Positions 8,083 to 17,176 of a stretch of 64,000 bases of DNA are shown in pieces. A program made the translations under genes and the position numbers. The notes under the pieces were generated by a model, which saw only the letters and a program-made list of their open reading frames with translations, did not search any database and was not told the origin of the DNA. Within the stretch, counting starts at the first letter, position 1. Each line of letters starts with the position of its first letter. The DNA comes from Pusillimonas sp. MFBS29 (GTDB lineage: Bacteria > Pseudomonadota > Gammaproteobacteria > Burkholderiales > Burkholderiaceae_B): the NCBI RefSeq assembly GCF_020687695.1, contig NZ_JAJEWL010000002.1:372001-436000 (forward strand), given 5' to 3'.

Positions 8083-8529
8083 CTGATTCCAGCACGTATT
8101 ATCCAGCAAACCGCAGCCAGCCGTCAGTCGGGTTTCTCGCTAATTGAAATCATGGTGGTGGTGGTCATCATGGGCATCATGGCCGCACTCATCGTTCCCA
8201 ATGTTATGGACAGGCCGGATCAGGCACGCGCTGTCGCTGCACGCCAGGACATCGGTGCCCTGATGCAGGCGCTGAAGCTTTACAGGCTGGATAATGGTCG
8301 CTACCCCACTGCCGAACAGGGACTGGAAGCCCTGGTTGGCAAGTCGCCGGCTGCTCAGGCAGCGGGCACGCGCTCGTATATGGATCGCCTGCCCAATGAC
8401 CCCTGGGGCACACCCTATCAATACCTTAATCCGGGCGTACACGGAGAAATCGACGTCTTTTCACTGGGCGCCGACGGTCGCACCGGAGGAGAAGGCAGCG
8501 ACGCTGATATCGGCTCTTGGGCCAGGTAG
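8083..8529 (+). CDS. gspG: Type II secretion major pseudopilin GspG, rare start codon
   Basis: The major pseudopilin. The prepilin motif is intact (RQSG|FSLIEIMVVVV, cleavage after the Gly codon at 8131), followed by the GspG body (LKLYRLDNGRYPTAEQGLEAL, PWGTPYQY) and a C-terminal calcium loop rich in Asp (SLGADGRTGGEGSDADIGSW). No ATG, GTG or TTG exists in frame between the upstream stop at 8032 and the codon at 8152, which lies beyond the cleavage site. Translation must therefore begin at CTG 8083 or ATT 8086, both well spaced from GGAG at 8072-8075. I give the CTG form (148 residues). The first ATG would delete the signal and make the protein useless. Confidence 0.88.
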   Translation: MIPARIIQQTAASRQSGFSLIEIMVVVVIMGIMAALIVPNVMDRPDQARAVAARQDIGALMQALKLYRLDNGRYPTAEQGLEALVGKSPAAQAAGTRSYMDRLPNDPWGTPYQYLNPGVHGEIDVFSLGADGRTGGEGSDADIGSWAR

Positions 8530-8533
8530 TCTC

Positions 8534-9052
8534 ATGGTCAATCCCGCTTCGCAGCCAGGCTTGGCCCGGCAACAGGGTTTTACTTTGATCGAGGTATTGA
8601 TTGTCCTGCTTATCATAGGCATTGCAACAACCACGATCAGCGTGGCTGCGTTCTCTGATACGGATTCCCTGGCATTGCGAAAGGATGGGCAGCGTCTTGC
8701 GCAGCTGTTCACACTTGCTCAATCCGAAGCACGCAGGGCGGGCAGTCCGGTTATATGGCTACATGACCAGCAAGGCTACCGCTTTGTGCAAGCGCCACGC
8801 AAGCTGTTCCTGCCCGCAGGCATGAACCGCGAGCAAGGCCTGCTGCAGGCCACGGATTTTCCCGACAGCAGCCCGCTGCGCCCGCGTGACTGGACGCCGG
8901 ACAACGCTATCGAAGTCAGCGTTCATCCTCAGGGAGCTGCCGAATTCAACACCGAATGGATCTCTGGCCCTCAGGTCGTGGAACTGCACGATGGCACGCA
9001 TACCGTTCGCCTGGTGCGCCAGGGCAATGGTCAATACGAGGCCTTGCCATGA
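8534..9052 (+). CDS. gspH: Type II secretion minor pseudopilin GspH
   Basis: 172 residues starting at ATG 8534, four bases after the gspG stop. It has a short leader and a class III prepilin signal (RQQG|FTLIEVLIVLLIIGIA), then a GspH-type body containing FTLAQSEARRAGSPV and a hydrophilic beta-rich C-terminus. GspH caps or joins the periplasmic pseudopilus that pushes folded exoproteins through the secretin. Its stop overlaps the gspI start (ATGA at 9049-9052). The N-terminus is processed by a GspO prepilin peptidase, whose gene is not in this window. Confidence 0.9.
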   Translation: MVNPASQPGLARQQGFTLIEVLIVLLIIGIATTTISVAAFSDTDSLALRKDGQRLAQLFTLAQSEARRAGSPVIWLHDQQGYRFVQAPRKLFLPAGMNREQGLLQATDFPDSSPLRPRDWTPDNAIEVSVHPQGAAEFNTEWISGPQVVELHDGTHTVRLVRQGNGQYEALP

Positions 9053-9420
9053 ACCGTTCCATAGTTCAGGAAGGCTTTACCTTGATCGAAGTTCTGATTG
9101 CCCTGGCGATTGTCAGTATTGCACTGGCAGCCACCATACGCGCCCTGGGTGTCAGCGCCAGCGGAGCGCAAAGCATGCAGGAACGCACGCTGGCCTTGCA
9201 GGCCGCAGAGAACAGGCTGGCCGAACTGCGACTGCTGCGGGCTTTTCCTGCGCCAGGCCGCAGCAGCGAGCCTTGCCCCCAGGGCCCGCTGGCCTTGGTT
9301 TGCGAGCAGCAATTCCAGACCACGGTGAACGGAAATTTCCGGTTGGCGACCGTGCGCGTACGCTTGGCCCAGGGGCCTGTTCTGGCCGAGCTTAACGGCT
9401 TGCTGTCTTCATTGCCATGA
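9049..9420 (+). CDS. gspI: Type II secretion minor pseudopilin GspI
   Basis: 123 residues, the normal GspI length. The prepilin signal is short (MNRSIVQEG|FTLIEVLIALAIVSIAL) and is followed by the GspI-like ALQAAENRLAELRLL helix. Two cysteines (CPQG, VCEQQ) may form a disulphide in the globular part. GspI nucleates the I-J-K tip complex of the pseudopilus. It overlaps gspH and gspJ by ATGA junctions at both ends, consistent with coupled translation. Confidence 0.9.
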   Translation: MNRSIVQEGFTLIEVLIALAIVSIALAATIRALGVSASGAQSMQERTLALQAAENRLAELRLLRAFPAPGRSSEPCPQGPLALVCEQQFQTTVNGNFRLATVRVRLAQGPVLAELNGLLSSLP

Positions 9421-10067
9421 CGCGCGGGTCCATGATTCAGCAGGGATTTACGCTGATCGAAGTCATGATCGCGCTCGCGCTTATGGCATTGCTCAGCATC
9501 ATCTCGTGGCAGGCGCTGGATCTTGTTGAAAGATCGAACCGGCGTCTGAACGCCAGCGCCAATGACACGCTGGCGCTGATGCGAATCATGGGCCAGCTTG
9601 AAAGCGATATTGCCCACCATGCCACAGCGGCCATCCTGCCCCAGGCTGGCGTGCCCCCGGCCACTGACACCCCTGACACGGAGCAGGCACCCGTCACGGG
9701 CAAACCAGCCTCACCCGCAAGTACCCTGCTCCCACCGGGCATACATTGGAGTGCGCCAGTGCTCACGGTATTGCGCTCTGCAGGCAATGGCGCCTGGCAG
9801 CAGGTCGTTTGGGGGCAGATCGATGACTCACTGCATCGTGCAGTCGGACCTGCTTCAACCACCCTGCCCTTGCCTCAGGCGGCGGCAAGTGAAATGGTAC
9901 TCGACCAGGTTCAAAGCTTTTCGGTACGGGCCTGGATACCAGGCCATGGCTGGGCGGCACCCGACAGCACCGTGAGCCAGCAAGCAGCGACGGGGCTGGA
10001 GCTCGCCATCGTTCGCAGGCACAAGGACGTCGCCGAGACTTACCGCAAAGTGGTGTTGCTGCCATGA
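9417..10067 (+). CDS. gspJ: Type II secretion minor pseudopilin GspJ
   Basis: 216 residues with a prepilin signal (MIQQG|FTLIEVMIALALMALLSI) followed by the family's SWQALDLVERSNRR and LMRIMGQLESDIAHH stretches. It has a proline/threonine-rich insert at about residues 75-105 (ATDTPDTEQAPVTGKPASP) that looks like a flexible loop. GspJ is part of the pseudopilus tip with GspI and GspK. A second ATG (MIQQG, six codons in) sits closer to the prepilin signal and is an alternative start. It overlaps both neighbours by four bases. Confidence 0.9.
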   Translation: MTRGSMIQQGFTLIEVMIALALMALLSIISWQALDLVERSNRRLNASANDTLALMRIMGQLESDIAHHATAAILPQAGVPPATDTPDTEQAPVTGKPASPASTLLPPGIHWSAPVLTVLRSAGNGAWQQVVWGQIDDSLHRAVGPASTTLPLPQAAASEMVLDQVQSFSVRAWIPGHGWAAPDSTVSQQAATGLELAIVRRHKDVAETYRKVVLLP

Positions 10068-10987
10068 GGAAGCTGATGCGTCGTCATGCCACGGGCAAGT
10101 GTTCTGCACCACAGCGTGGTGTCGCCATCATTGGCGCTCTGGTGGTCGTCGCCGCGGCATCGGTTGCGGCTGCGACCATAATGGAAAGACAGGCCTTGCT
10201 TGCCGAAACCCTGACGGGTGAGCGTGATCGCGTACAGGCCCGATGGTTGCTGCGCGGTGGGCTGGACTGGTCGCGCATCATATTGTTCAACGATGCTCGC
10301 CGCAATCCCGTTACCCGTAACGGCGCCGTCTGGTCACAGCCCATAGAGGGACTGGAAGTGAGCACGCCGGGCGACGAACGCAAAGCTTATTTCTCGGGCC
10401 AGATCGAAGACGAGCAAGGCAAGTTCAATCTCTGGACCCTCGCAGTCAACGGCAATGTGCAAATCAGCGAGCTGGCCGCTTTGGAAACACTGCTGAGCGG
10501 GCTCGGCCTTCCGGCCGGACTGGCTGGCGCCATTGCGCGGCGGGTCGCAGAATCCCAGGCCGGCCCAAATGGCACGAATACAGCACCCGCACTACGCACT
10601 CTGGGAGACTTGCTGGTGATCGAAGACATGACACCCGCTATCGTTGATATCGTAAGCGCCTATCTGACCATCCTGCCGCAAAAGACCAGTATCAATGCCA
10701 ATACGGCCAGTGCCGAAGTGCTCAGCGCAGTCGTACCCGGCCTGCAGCTGGGCGAAGCGCGCGATCTGGTCGAAGAACGTGACAGCGGAATCTGGTTCAA
10801 CAATCGTGCTGATTTTTTCAACCGCCTGGCCAAGCCCGAGATCCGCCCGGGAAATCAAATAGGGGTAAATAGCGAGTGGTTCAAAGTGACCGGGCAAGTT
10901 ACGCTGGGACTAACGGTGACCGACCTCCAGGCTTTGCTGCACCGCCAGGGCAATCAGCCACCTTCCATACGCTGGACAATAAATTAA
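10064..10987 (+). CDS. gspK: Type II secretion minor pseudopilin GspK
   Basis: 307 residues, the expected size for the largest minor pseudopilin. The prepilin-like signal (PQRG|VAIIGALVVVAAASVAA) lacks glutamate at +5, a normal trait of GspK that places it at the very tip. Family landmarks follow: QARWLLRGGLDWSR, DEQGKFNLW, and a SAM-like helical region containing INANTASAEVLSAVVPGL, where NANTA is diagnostic. GspK is thought to cap the pseudopilus and to limit its length. The stop abuts the gspL start (ATG 10988). Confidence 0.92.
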   Translation: MRKLMRRHATGKCSAPQRGVAIIGALVVVAAASVAAATIMERQALLAETLTGERDRVQARWLLRGGLDWSRIILFNDARRNPVTRNGAVWSQPIEGLEVSTPGDERKAYFSGQIEDEQGKFNLWTLAVNGNVQISELAALETLLSGLGLPAGLAGAIARRVAESQAGPNGTNTAPALRTLGDLLVIEDMTPAIVDIVSAYLTILPQKTSINANTASAEVLSAVVPGLQLGEARDLVEERDSGIWFNNRADFFNRLAKPEIRPGNQIGVNSEWFKVTGQVTLGLTVTDLQALLHRQGNQPPSIRWTIN

Positions 10988-12013
10988 ATGAAGAGCCGAC
11001 TGCGCCTGGCCTTGCCGCCCCTGACCCTGGTCGCGCCTGACGCCGTGGTGGCGTTTGCGCTGCTTGACCGGAATGGTCAGATACTACGATCCGGCCAGCT
11101 GCCGCTGGACCAGATCGCGCAGGCGATGCCCGCCGACCACGTACAGGCCATTCTTCACCCGGGCGATGCTATCGTTATCGACACCGTCCTTCCACCCTTG
11201 CCCGCCAAGCGACTTGCAGAAGCCGTTCAGTCCAGCGTGGAACCCATGGCGCTCACCGATGTGGCTGACCTGTGTATTGCGCATGGGCCGCGTGCTGCCG
11301 ACGGCAGCGTCTGCATTGCCTGGACCGACCGGTCTGCCCTCCTTAAAGCCTGGAGCCAGCTTGAAGCGCTCGGGCTGCGTATCAAGGCCCTGGTTCCATT
11401 TTCCCTTGCAGTTCCGGCAAACGATCCGCATCCCGATCAAACACTGCAGCTTCCTGCAAACCAGCGTTGGCAAACACCGTTGCCTGGCTGGTCACTGGCA
11501 CAGGCAGAATGGCGTCCGGTATCCACGGACAAGCGTTGGCGCAGTTCGGTTTTATGGTTGGCGGCGGCCGCTGTGTTATGGCTGGCAGGCTTGCAGATTT
11601 ACGCAAGTCAGCTGCGTAACGAAGTCGATACACTCACTGCATCGACCGAAGCAGCCGTACGTGCTGCTTTTCCGTCCATCACCGTCATTCTTGATCCCGT
11701 CAAGCAGGCACGCAATCAACTGGACATGCTGCGTCAGGCGGGCGGCGAAGCCAGCGACGACGAATTCATGCCTCTCGCCCTGGGCGCTGCGCAGGTACTG
11801 GGTTTCGCTGAGGGCCATGTCGCTGCACTTGAATACGAGCAAGGCAACCTGACGCTCGTTCTTACGGAAGGCTATACCCCGCCCTCGAACGAAGCGGCAC
11901 TGCACCAGGCAGCGGCTGCGCAGTCGCTGTTGCTGGCCAAGGATGATCAGGCCGCACATACCTGGCATATTCGTCATGCCATTGTGCCTTCCTCCGGAAA
12001 GGAGCAACCATGA
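10988..12013 (+). CDS. gspL: Type II secretion inner-membrane platform protein GspL
   Basis: 341 residues with the GspL layout: an actin-like cytoplasmic domain (about 1-180), one transmembrane helix (about 187-206, SSVLWLAAAAVLWLAGLQIY), and a periplasmic ferredoxin-like domain. The cytoplasmic part recruits the ATPase GspE and the periplasmic part pairs with GspM. It begins immediately after gspK, and its stop overlaps the gspM start at 12010-12013. Sequence identity in this family is low, so the assignment leans on position and topology as well as sequence. Confidence 0.88.
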   Translation: MKSRLRLALPPLTLVAPDAVVAFALLDRNGQILRSGQLPLDQIAQAMPADHVQAILHPGDAIVIDTVLPPLPAKRLAEAVQSSVEPMALTDVADLCIAHGPRAADGSVCIAWTDRSALLKAWSQLEALGLRIKALVPFSLAVPANDPHPDQTLQLPANQRWQTPLPGWSLAQAEWRPVSTDKRWRSSVLWLAAAAVLWLAGLQIYASQLRNEVDTLTASTEAAVRAAFPSITVILDPVKQARNQLDMLRQAGGEASDDEFMPLALGAAQVLGFAEGHVAALEYEQGNLTLVLTEGYTPPSNEAALHQAAAAQSLLLAKDDQAAHTWHIRHAIVPSSGKEQP

Positions 12014-12603
12014 GCGCCCGCTATCCCGTCCCCGGCAATTTGCCAGGCACTTGGCGCCGGCAGATCGATACCGTCGGGCAACAGCTGAACTCATGGTGGC
12101 GCCTGCGCAATCAGCGCGAGCAAAGACTGCTGCAGGTCGGCGGTATCTTCCTCGTTGCCTTCCTTATCTGGACAATCGGACTGCAGCCCGCGGTCAAGTC
12201 TATCCGGGAGTCAAGCGCGCAGCTGCCTCAACGGCACGCCGATGCGGCGCAGGTTCATGCCTACATTCTTGAAGCCCGGGCGCTGCAGCGCCGGCATGCC
12301 GGGACCATCGATCCTGCGCAGCTTACCGAGGCCTTGCAATCCAGCCTGCTGCGCGCCGGTCTTGACGATGTCGCGACGCTGACTACCGTGGACGAAGACG
12401 GGGAAACAACCCGTCAGTGGGAGCTCAGCCTGTTCAATGCCAGCGCCGTCAGCGTCATGGAGTGGTTGTCCGAGGTGCCCTATCTGCTGCGGCTTCAGAC
12501 ACCTGCCATTACACTGGAACGCGCCAGTGTCGACGGACGTGACCGCCCCGGGCATGTTTCGGGACGTGTGCTTGTCAGCCTGCCTGAAAAGGATCAGCCA
12601 TGA
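12010..12603 (+). CDS. gspM: Type II secretion inner-membrane platform protein GspM
   Basis: 197 residues: a basic cytoplasmic tail, a single transmembrane helix at about 40-60 (LLQVGGIFLVAFLIWTIGLQP), a coiled-coil-like stretch (residues ~62-100), and a small periplasmic domain. This is the GspM topology; GspM stabilises GspL and binds GspC. The ATG overlaps the gspL stop and the gene overlaps gspN by four bases. Alternatives are unlikely given its place between gspL and gspN. Confidence 0.88.
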   Translation: MSARYPVPGNLPGTWRRQIDTVGQQLNSWWRLRNQREQRLLQVGGIFLVAFLIWTIGLQPAVKSIRESSAQLPQRHADAAQVHAYILEARALQRRHAGTIDPAQLTEALQSSLLRAGLDDVATLTTVDEDGETTRQWELSLFNASAVSVMEWLSEVPYLLRLQTPAITLERASVDGRDRPGHVSGRVLVSLPEKDQP

Positions 12604-13355
12604 GTACGGGGCGCCTTGGATTGCTCATTGCTGCACTGGCCGCCCTGGCTTGTGCGGCTGCGCTTCTGGTATTGCCGGCCCGTTGGCTCATGGCAGTCGT
12701 GCCTGGCCACTGGCCCCTGACCGTCGTCGATGCCAGCGGCACGATTTGGTCGGGCAGCGCCACAGTCGCACTCGGTACAAAAGAACACCAGCGTACCGTT
12801 TCTGCCCCATTACGCTGGGAAACTTCCTGGTCGCGAGGCCCAAAACTTACTGTTCATCATCCATGGCTGGGAGGGCCTCTGGCCCTGACGCCAGCCTGGC
12901 TGGGTCTGGGCGTATCCGGACAAACCTTGCAGTTGCCTGCGGCTGCGCTGGCAACGCTTGATGCGCGTATTGCCGCGGTCGATCCCGGAGGCACCTTGTC
13001 AATCAAATGGCCGGCCAGCGTCATCGGTCGTGCCCACAGGCCCGACGGGACAACGCTGCTTGAAGCGCATTGGCGCGATGCCGCCTCTGCATTGACGCCT
13101 ATAAGCCCCTTGGGAGATTATGCGCTGGTGCTCAAGCAGAAAGGCCCGGACAACGTGAATGTCACGCTCAGTACCCGGGAAGGCGTGTTACGGCTCGACG
13201 GCCATGGCGTACTCAACCGGAAGCAAGGCTTTCAGTTCGACGGTACGGCGCAGGCCGATCCTTCGGCCAGTGCAAATGACCAGGTCGCGCTACGCGACGT
13301 CCTGGCAGCACTGGGACCCCAACGGAACAATCAAACGCTATTGCGATTCCGCTAA
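12600..13355 (+). CDS. gspN: Type II secretion protein GspN
   Basis: 251 residues with an N-terminal membrane anchor (LGLLIAALAALACAAALLVLPARWL) and a periplasmic region with family-like phrases (VDASGTIWSGSATVAL, and the terminal GPQRNNQTLLRF). GspN is an accessory, often non-essential protein of unknown mechanism found in some type II systems, commonly in Burkholderiales. The TAA stop shares a base with the gspD start (TAATG at 13353-13357), so secretin synthesis is probably coupled to this gene. Confidence 0.85.
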   Translation: MSTGRLGLLIAALAALACAAALLVLPARWLMAVVPGHWPLTVVDASGTIWSGSATVALGTKEHQRTVSAPLRWETSWSRGPKLTVHHPWLGGPLALTPAWLGLGVSGQTLQLPAAALATLDARIAAVDPGGTLSIKWPASVIGRAHRPDGTTLLEAHWRDAASALTPISPLGDYALVLKQKGPDNVNVTLSTREGVLRLDGHGVLNRKQGFQFDGTAQADPSASANDQVALRDVLAALGPQRNNQTLLRFR

Positions 13356-15745
13356 TGCATATTAAGAACAGGTTTATCGATTCGGTTATGAGAAATCCAG
13401 CGCAAACTGAGCGTCGCAGCCATCACACCAGACCAGTGCTGTCGACCTTGTTTCTTGCAATGATCGTAGCTGGCTGCGCCACCCCGGAACCCATTGACAA
13501 TGGTCCGTCGCAATTCGTGGTGCATACTTCATCCAGCGAAGGTTGGCGTCAGGAACCCGCAGCCAGGCCGGTGCCGCCCGAACCCCGGCCCCGCACGCGA
13601 AGACTGTCATCGAGCACGGAAACCGCCAGCGCCAGTGATACCCGCTCACACAGTGATGCCACATCAGAAGCATCCGGCAGCAATACCATGCTCAACTTTG
13701 TCAACGCGGATCTGCAAGGCGTCGTGCGTGCGCTGGCACGTTTCACCGGGCACAATTTTGTGGTCGACCCGCGCGTCAAAGGTAAACTGACACTCGTTTC
13801 GGAAGCTCCGGTGGATCAGGACACCGCCTATGCGATGCTGCTGAGCGCACTGCGCATGCAGGGCTTTGCCGTTGTCGATGTCGACGGCGTAAGCCGCGTC
13901 GTTCCTGAAGCAGACGCCAAGTTGTTGGGAGCCCCGGTCGCAAGCCCTCAACAATCGGGCAGCCAGTATGGCGGCGAACTCATTACCCGGGTGTTCCCAT
14001 TAAAGTTTGAAAATGCGGTCAATCTGGTGCCCATATTGCGCCCCATGATCGCGCCCAACAATACGATCAACGCCTACGCGGGCAACAATACACTGGTCAT
14101 TACCGACTACGCCGACAACCTTGACCGCATTGCACAGGTTATTGCCGGCATCGACACGGCACAATCCCTGAACACTGATGTGGTGCCCATACATTATGGT
14201 GTGGCGCTCGACGTTGCGGCTCTGGCCAACCAGCTGCTCGGCAACAACTCCGGCAACCCGGCCAACATGCAGGCGACCGTGGTTGCCGATCCACGAAGCA
14301 ATTCCGTCTTGCTGCGCGCCAACACGCCTGCCCAGCTGGACGTTGCACGTGATCTGATCGAACGTATCGACAGTCCGGAAACCAAAAGCGGGAACCTGCA
14401 TGTGGTTTACCTGCGAAACGCCCAGGCTACCCGCTTGGCCGATGTGCTGCGCGGCGTGCTCAGCGGTCAGGATGGCAATGACGAAACATCGGGCGATATG
14501 TTCAACAGTCTGTCGGACGGCGCCGGCGGAATCCTCTCGGGCAATAACCCTGGCGCGCTCAACACTGCCATGAATTCGACAACAGGTACTGCCGCGGCCG
14601 GCAACCTGTCATCGAATGCCCTGGGAGGGTCATCGGGCAATCTGGGTGGCTCTGGTAACAGCATGCGAACCAAAGCATTTACTGCGGGTGGCGCAACAAT
14701 ACAGGCCGATCCGGCCACCAATACCCTGATTATCTCGGCTCCGCCGCCGCTTTACCGCAGTTTGCGGGAAGTCATCGATCAGCTTGATCAGCGCCGCGCC
14801 CAGGTGCTGGTTGAAAGTCTGATAGTCGAAGTCAGCACCGACAAAGCCGCCGAGTTTGGCATTCAATGGATGGCGGGTGGCGACAGCATCACAAACGGCG
14901 GCACCTCGTTTATTGGAGGTTCTAATTATGGTGGCAGCGGCATCAGCAGGAACGGCGTGACCACGATCGACGCCCTGGCCCAGGGCTTGAGCCTGGGTGT
15001 CGTCAAGGGAACCGTCAATGTTCTGGGTACTGAAATCCTGAATTTAAGCGTGCTGGCCCGTGCGCTGCAGACCAATGGCGATGCCAATGTATTGTCCACT
15101 CCAAACCTGATGACCCTGGATAACGAAGAGGCCAGCATCATCGTCGGACGCACTGTACCCTTTGTGACCGGGCAGTACACAACCTCGGCCGACGGAGCGA
15201 GCAACCCGTTCCAGACGGTCGCCCGAGAGGACGTCGGCCTCACACTGCGCATACGGCCACAGATCTCCGAAGGAGGTACGGTCAAGATGTCGCTCTACCA
15301 GGAGGTAAGCAGCATCGACGAGGCGGCCTCCAACGTAAGAGGCGGGCTGATCACACGCAAGCGGGCACTGGAAACCAACGTCCTGGTTGATGACGGGCAA
15401 ATCATCGTGCTGGGAGGCTTGCTGGAAGACCGGATCAACGACAGTACCAGCTCCGTTCCTGTCCTGGGCGACATTCCCGTGCTGGGCAATTTGTTCCGCT
15501 ATGACAAACGCAGTCGTGCCAAGACCAATCTGATGGTCTTCCTGCGCCCTCATATTGTTCGCAATGCCCGCGACGGCGCCAGCCTGACACTCGATCGCTA
15601 TAACTACATGCGTGCGGCGCAGTCCGGCTTGCCGGCGCGTTCCACTTGGTTCTCGCCCGACGCCGCCACCCAGCAGTTGCCTGAAGTCATTCGTGATCCG
15701 GGCACCGGCCTGCTGGATTTGCGCGATCCACCAGGCACGCTATGA
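13355..15745 (+). CDS. gspD: Type II secretion outer-membrane secretin GspD (lipoprotein form)
   Basis: 796 residues from ATG 13355; ATG 13388 is an alternative start nearer the signal. A lipobox-like VAGC sits about 46 residues in, so the secretin may be lipidated and reach the outer membrane without a separate pilotin. A Ser/Thr/Pro-rich linker precedes the N0 domain (LNFVNADLQGVVRALARFTG), then three N1-N3 repeats, one with a Gly/Ser/Asn-rich insert (about 370-430). The C-terminal secretin domain has VLSTPNLMTLDNEEASIIVG and VPVLGDIPVLGNLFRY. It forms the multimeric exit gate. It ends overlapping gspE (ATGA at 15742). Confidence 0.95.
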   Translation: MHIKNRFIDSVMRNPAQTERRSHHTRPVLSTLFLAMIVAGCATPEPIDNGPSQFVVHTSSSEGWRQEPAARPVPPEPRPRTRRLSSSTETASASDTRSHSDATSEASGSNTMLNFVNADLQGVVRALARFTGHNFVVDPRVKGKLTLVSEAPVDQDTAYAMLLSALRMQGFAVVDVDGVSRVVPEADAKLLGAPVASPQQSGSQYGGELITRVFPLKFENAVNLVPILRPMIAPNNTINAYAGNNTLVITDYADNLDRIAQVIAGIDTAQSLNTDVVPIHYGVALDVAALANQLLGNNSGNPANMQATVVADPRSNSVLLRANTPAQLDVARDLIERIDSPETKSGNLHVVYLRNAQATRLADVLRGVLSGQDGNDETSGDMFNSLSDGAGGILSGNNPGALNTAMNSTTGTAAAGNLSSNALGGSSGNLGGSGNSMRTKAFTAGGATIQADPATNTLIISAPPPLYRSLREVIDQLDQRRAQVLVESLIVEVSTDKAAEFGIQWMAGGDSITNGGTSFIGGSNYGGSGISRNGVTTIDALAQGLSLGVVKGTVNVLGTEILNLSVLARALQTNGDANVLSTPNLMTLDNEEASIIVGRTVPFVTGQYTTSADGASNPFQTVAREDVGLTLRIRPQISEGGTVKMSLYQEVSSIDEAASNVRGGLITRKRALETNVLVDDGQIIVLGGLLEDRINDSTSSVPVLGDIPVLGNLFRYDKRSRAKTNLMVFLRPHIVRNARDGASLTLDRYNYMRAAQSGLPARSTWFSPDAATQQLPEVIRDPGTGLLDLRDPPGTL

Positions 15746-17163
15746 CGGCCCGGCTACCTTATGCCTGGGCGCGCGCGCACCGGGCCCTGATCCAGACTGG
15801 GCCTGCGGGCGCGGTCCTTGCCACGACCGCCAGTACGCCGGCCTGGGCACTGGCAGAGATCCGGCGCCTGCACGGTCAGCTTCCGGCAAAGTCAGTCAGC
15901 GAATCCGAACTCGATACGCTGCTGGCTGCAGCGTATGCCCAGACCGGTGATGCGGCAGCCGTGGTAGACGCGGCTGCCAACGAGATTGATCTGGATCGGC
16001 TGATGCAGGATATTCCCGAAATTGAAGACCTGCTCGAGGCCCACGACGACGCGCCCGTGATACGCATGATCAACGCCCTGTTTACCCAGGCGGTACGGGA
16101 CGGTGCCAGCGATATACACCTGGAAGTCTTTGAAACGCATTCTGTGGTGCGTTACAGGGTGGACGGAACCTTGCGTGACATCGTCAACCCCCGGCGTGCC
16201 CTGCACAATGCCCTGGTGTCCCGGATCAAGATCATGGCCAGCCTGGACATTGCCGAAAAACGCCTGCCGCAAGACGGGCGTATCGCCCTGCGTGTCGGCG
16301 GCCGGCCGATTGACGTACGCGTCTCGACCCTGCCTACCGGCCACGGTGAACGAGCCGTGCTGCGCCTGCTGGACAAGGAAGCCGGTCGCCTTGAGCTTGA
16401 GCGCCTGGGAATGGACACGCCTGTGCTGGCCAGGCTTGATGCACTCATCCGCCAACCGCACGGCATCGTGCTGGTAACAGGCCCCACCGGCAGCGGAAAA
16501 AGCACCACGCTATACGCTGCACTCGGCAGGCTGGATGCCGGCACCACCAATATTCTGACTGTGGAAGATCCTATTGAGTACGACCTGCCCGGCATAGGTC
16601 AGACACAGGTCAATTCCCGCATCGAACTGAGCTTCGCGACTGCCCTGCGCGCCATTTTGCGTCAGGATCCCGACGTGATCATGATAGGCGAGATCCGCGA
16701 CCTGGAAACCGCGCAGATAGCTGTCCAGGCCTCGCTCACCGGCCACCTGGTGCTCGCTACGCTGCATACCAACGATGCCGTATCGGCCGTCACCCGCCTG
16801 ACAGACATGGGCGTGGAGCCTTTTTTGCTGGCCTCTACGCTGCAAGGTGTACTGGCCCAGCGTCTGATTCGCAAGCTTTGTCCGCATTGCAAGTCCGTTC
16901 ATCCGGACGGAACCAGTGCCTGGCATGCCGGAGGATGCGAGCGCTGCAGTCATACCGGCTATATGGGCCGCACCGGCGTACATGAGTTGTTTGTCCTGGA
17001 CGACAGCACACGTGCCCTGATACACGAAGATGCCGGTGAGCAGACACTGCGTCGGGCCGCCCAGCAGGCGGGCATGCGCAGCCTGCGTCAGGATGGCGAA
17101 CGCTGGGTTCAACAAGGCGTAACCACACGGGAAGAAATGGCCCGTGTAACGCGTGACACCTGA
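15742..17163 (+). CDS. gspE: Type II secretion ATPase GspE
   Basis: 473 residues. A short N-terminal domain binds GspL. The ATPase core has Walker A GPTGSGKST (about 247-255), an Asp box (EDPIEYDLPGIGQTQVN), Walker B (DVIMIGEIRDLETA, about 312-325) and a His box (TGHLVLATLHTNDA). A zinc-binding four-cysteine loop follows (CPHC...CERC, about 379-401), typical of GspE and absent from many pilus ATPases. The N-terminal region is shorter than in the roughly 500-residue classical members. It powers pseudopilus assembly from the cytoplasm. The stop is 13 bases before the gspF start. Confidence 0.95.
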   Translation: MTARLPYAWARAHRALIQTGPAGAVLATTASTPAWALAEIRRLHGQLPAKSVSESELDTLLAAAYAQTGDAAAVVDAAANEIDLDRLMQDIPEIEDLLEAHDDAPVIRMINALFTQAVRDGASDIHLEVFETHSVVRYRVDGTLRDIVNPRRALHNALVSRIKIMASLDIAEKRLPQDGRIALRVGGRPIDVRVSTLPTGHGERAVLRLLDKEAGRLELERLGMDTPVLARLDALIRQPHGIVLVTGPTGSGKSTTLYAALGRLDAGTTNILTVEDPIEYDLPGIGQTQVNSRIELSFATALRAILRQDPDVIMIGEIRDLETAQIAVQASLTGHLVLATLHTNDAVSAVTRLTDMGVEPFLLASTLQGVLAQRLIRKLCPHCKSVHPDGTSAWHAGGCERCSHTGYMGRTGVHELFVLDDSTRALIHEDAGEQTLRRAAQQAGMRSLRQDGERWVQQGVTTREEMARVTRDT

Positions 17164-17176
17164 TTTTCGGAAGCCG

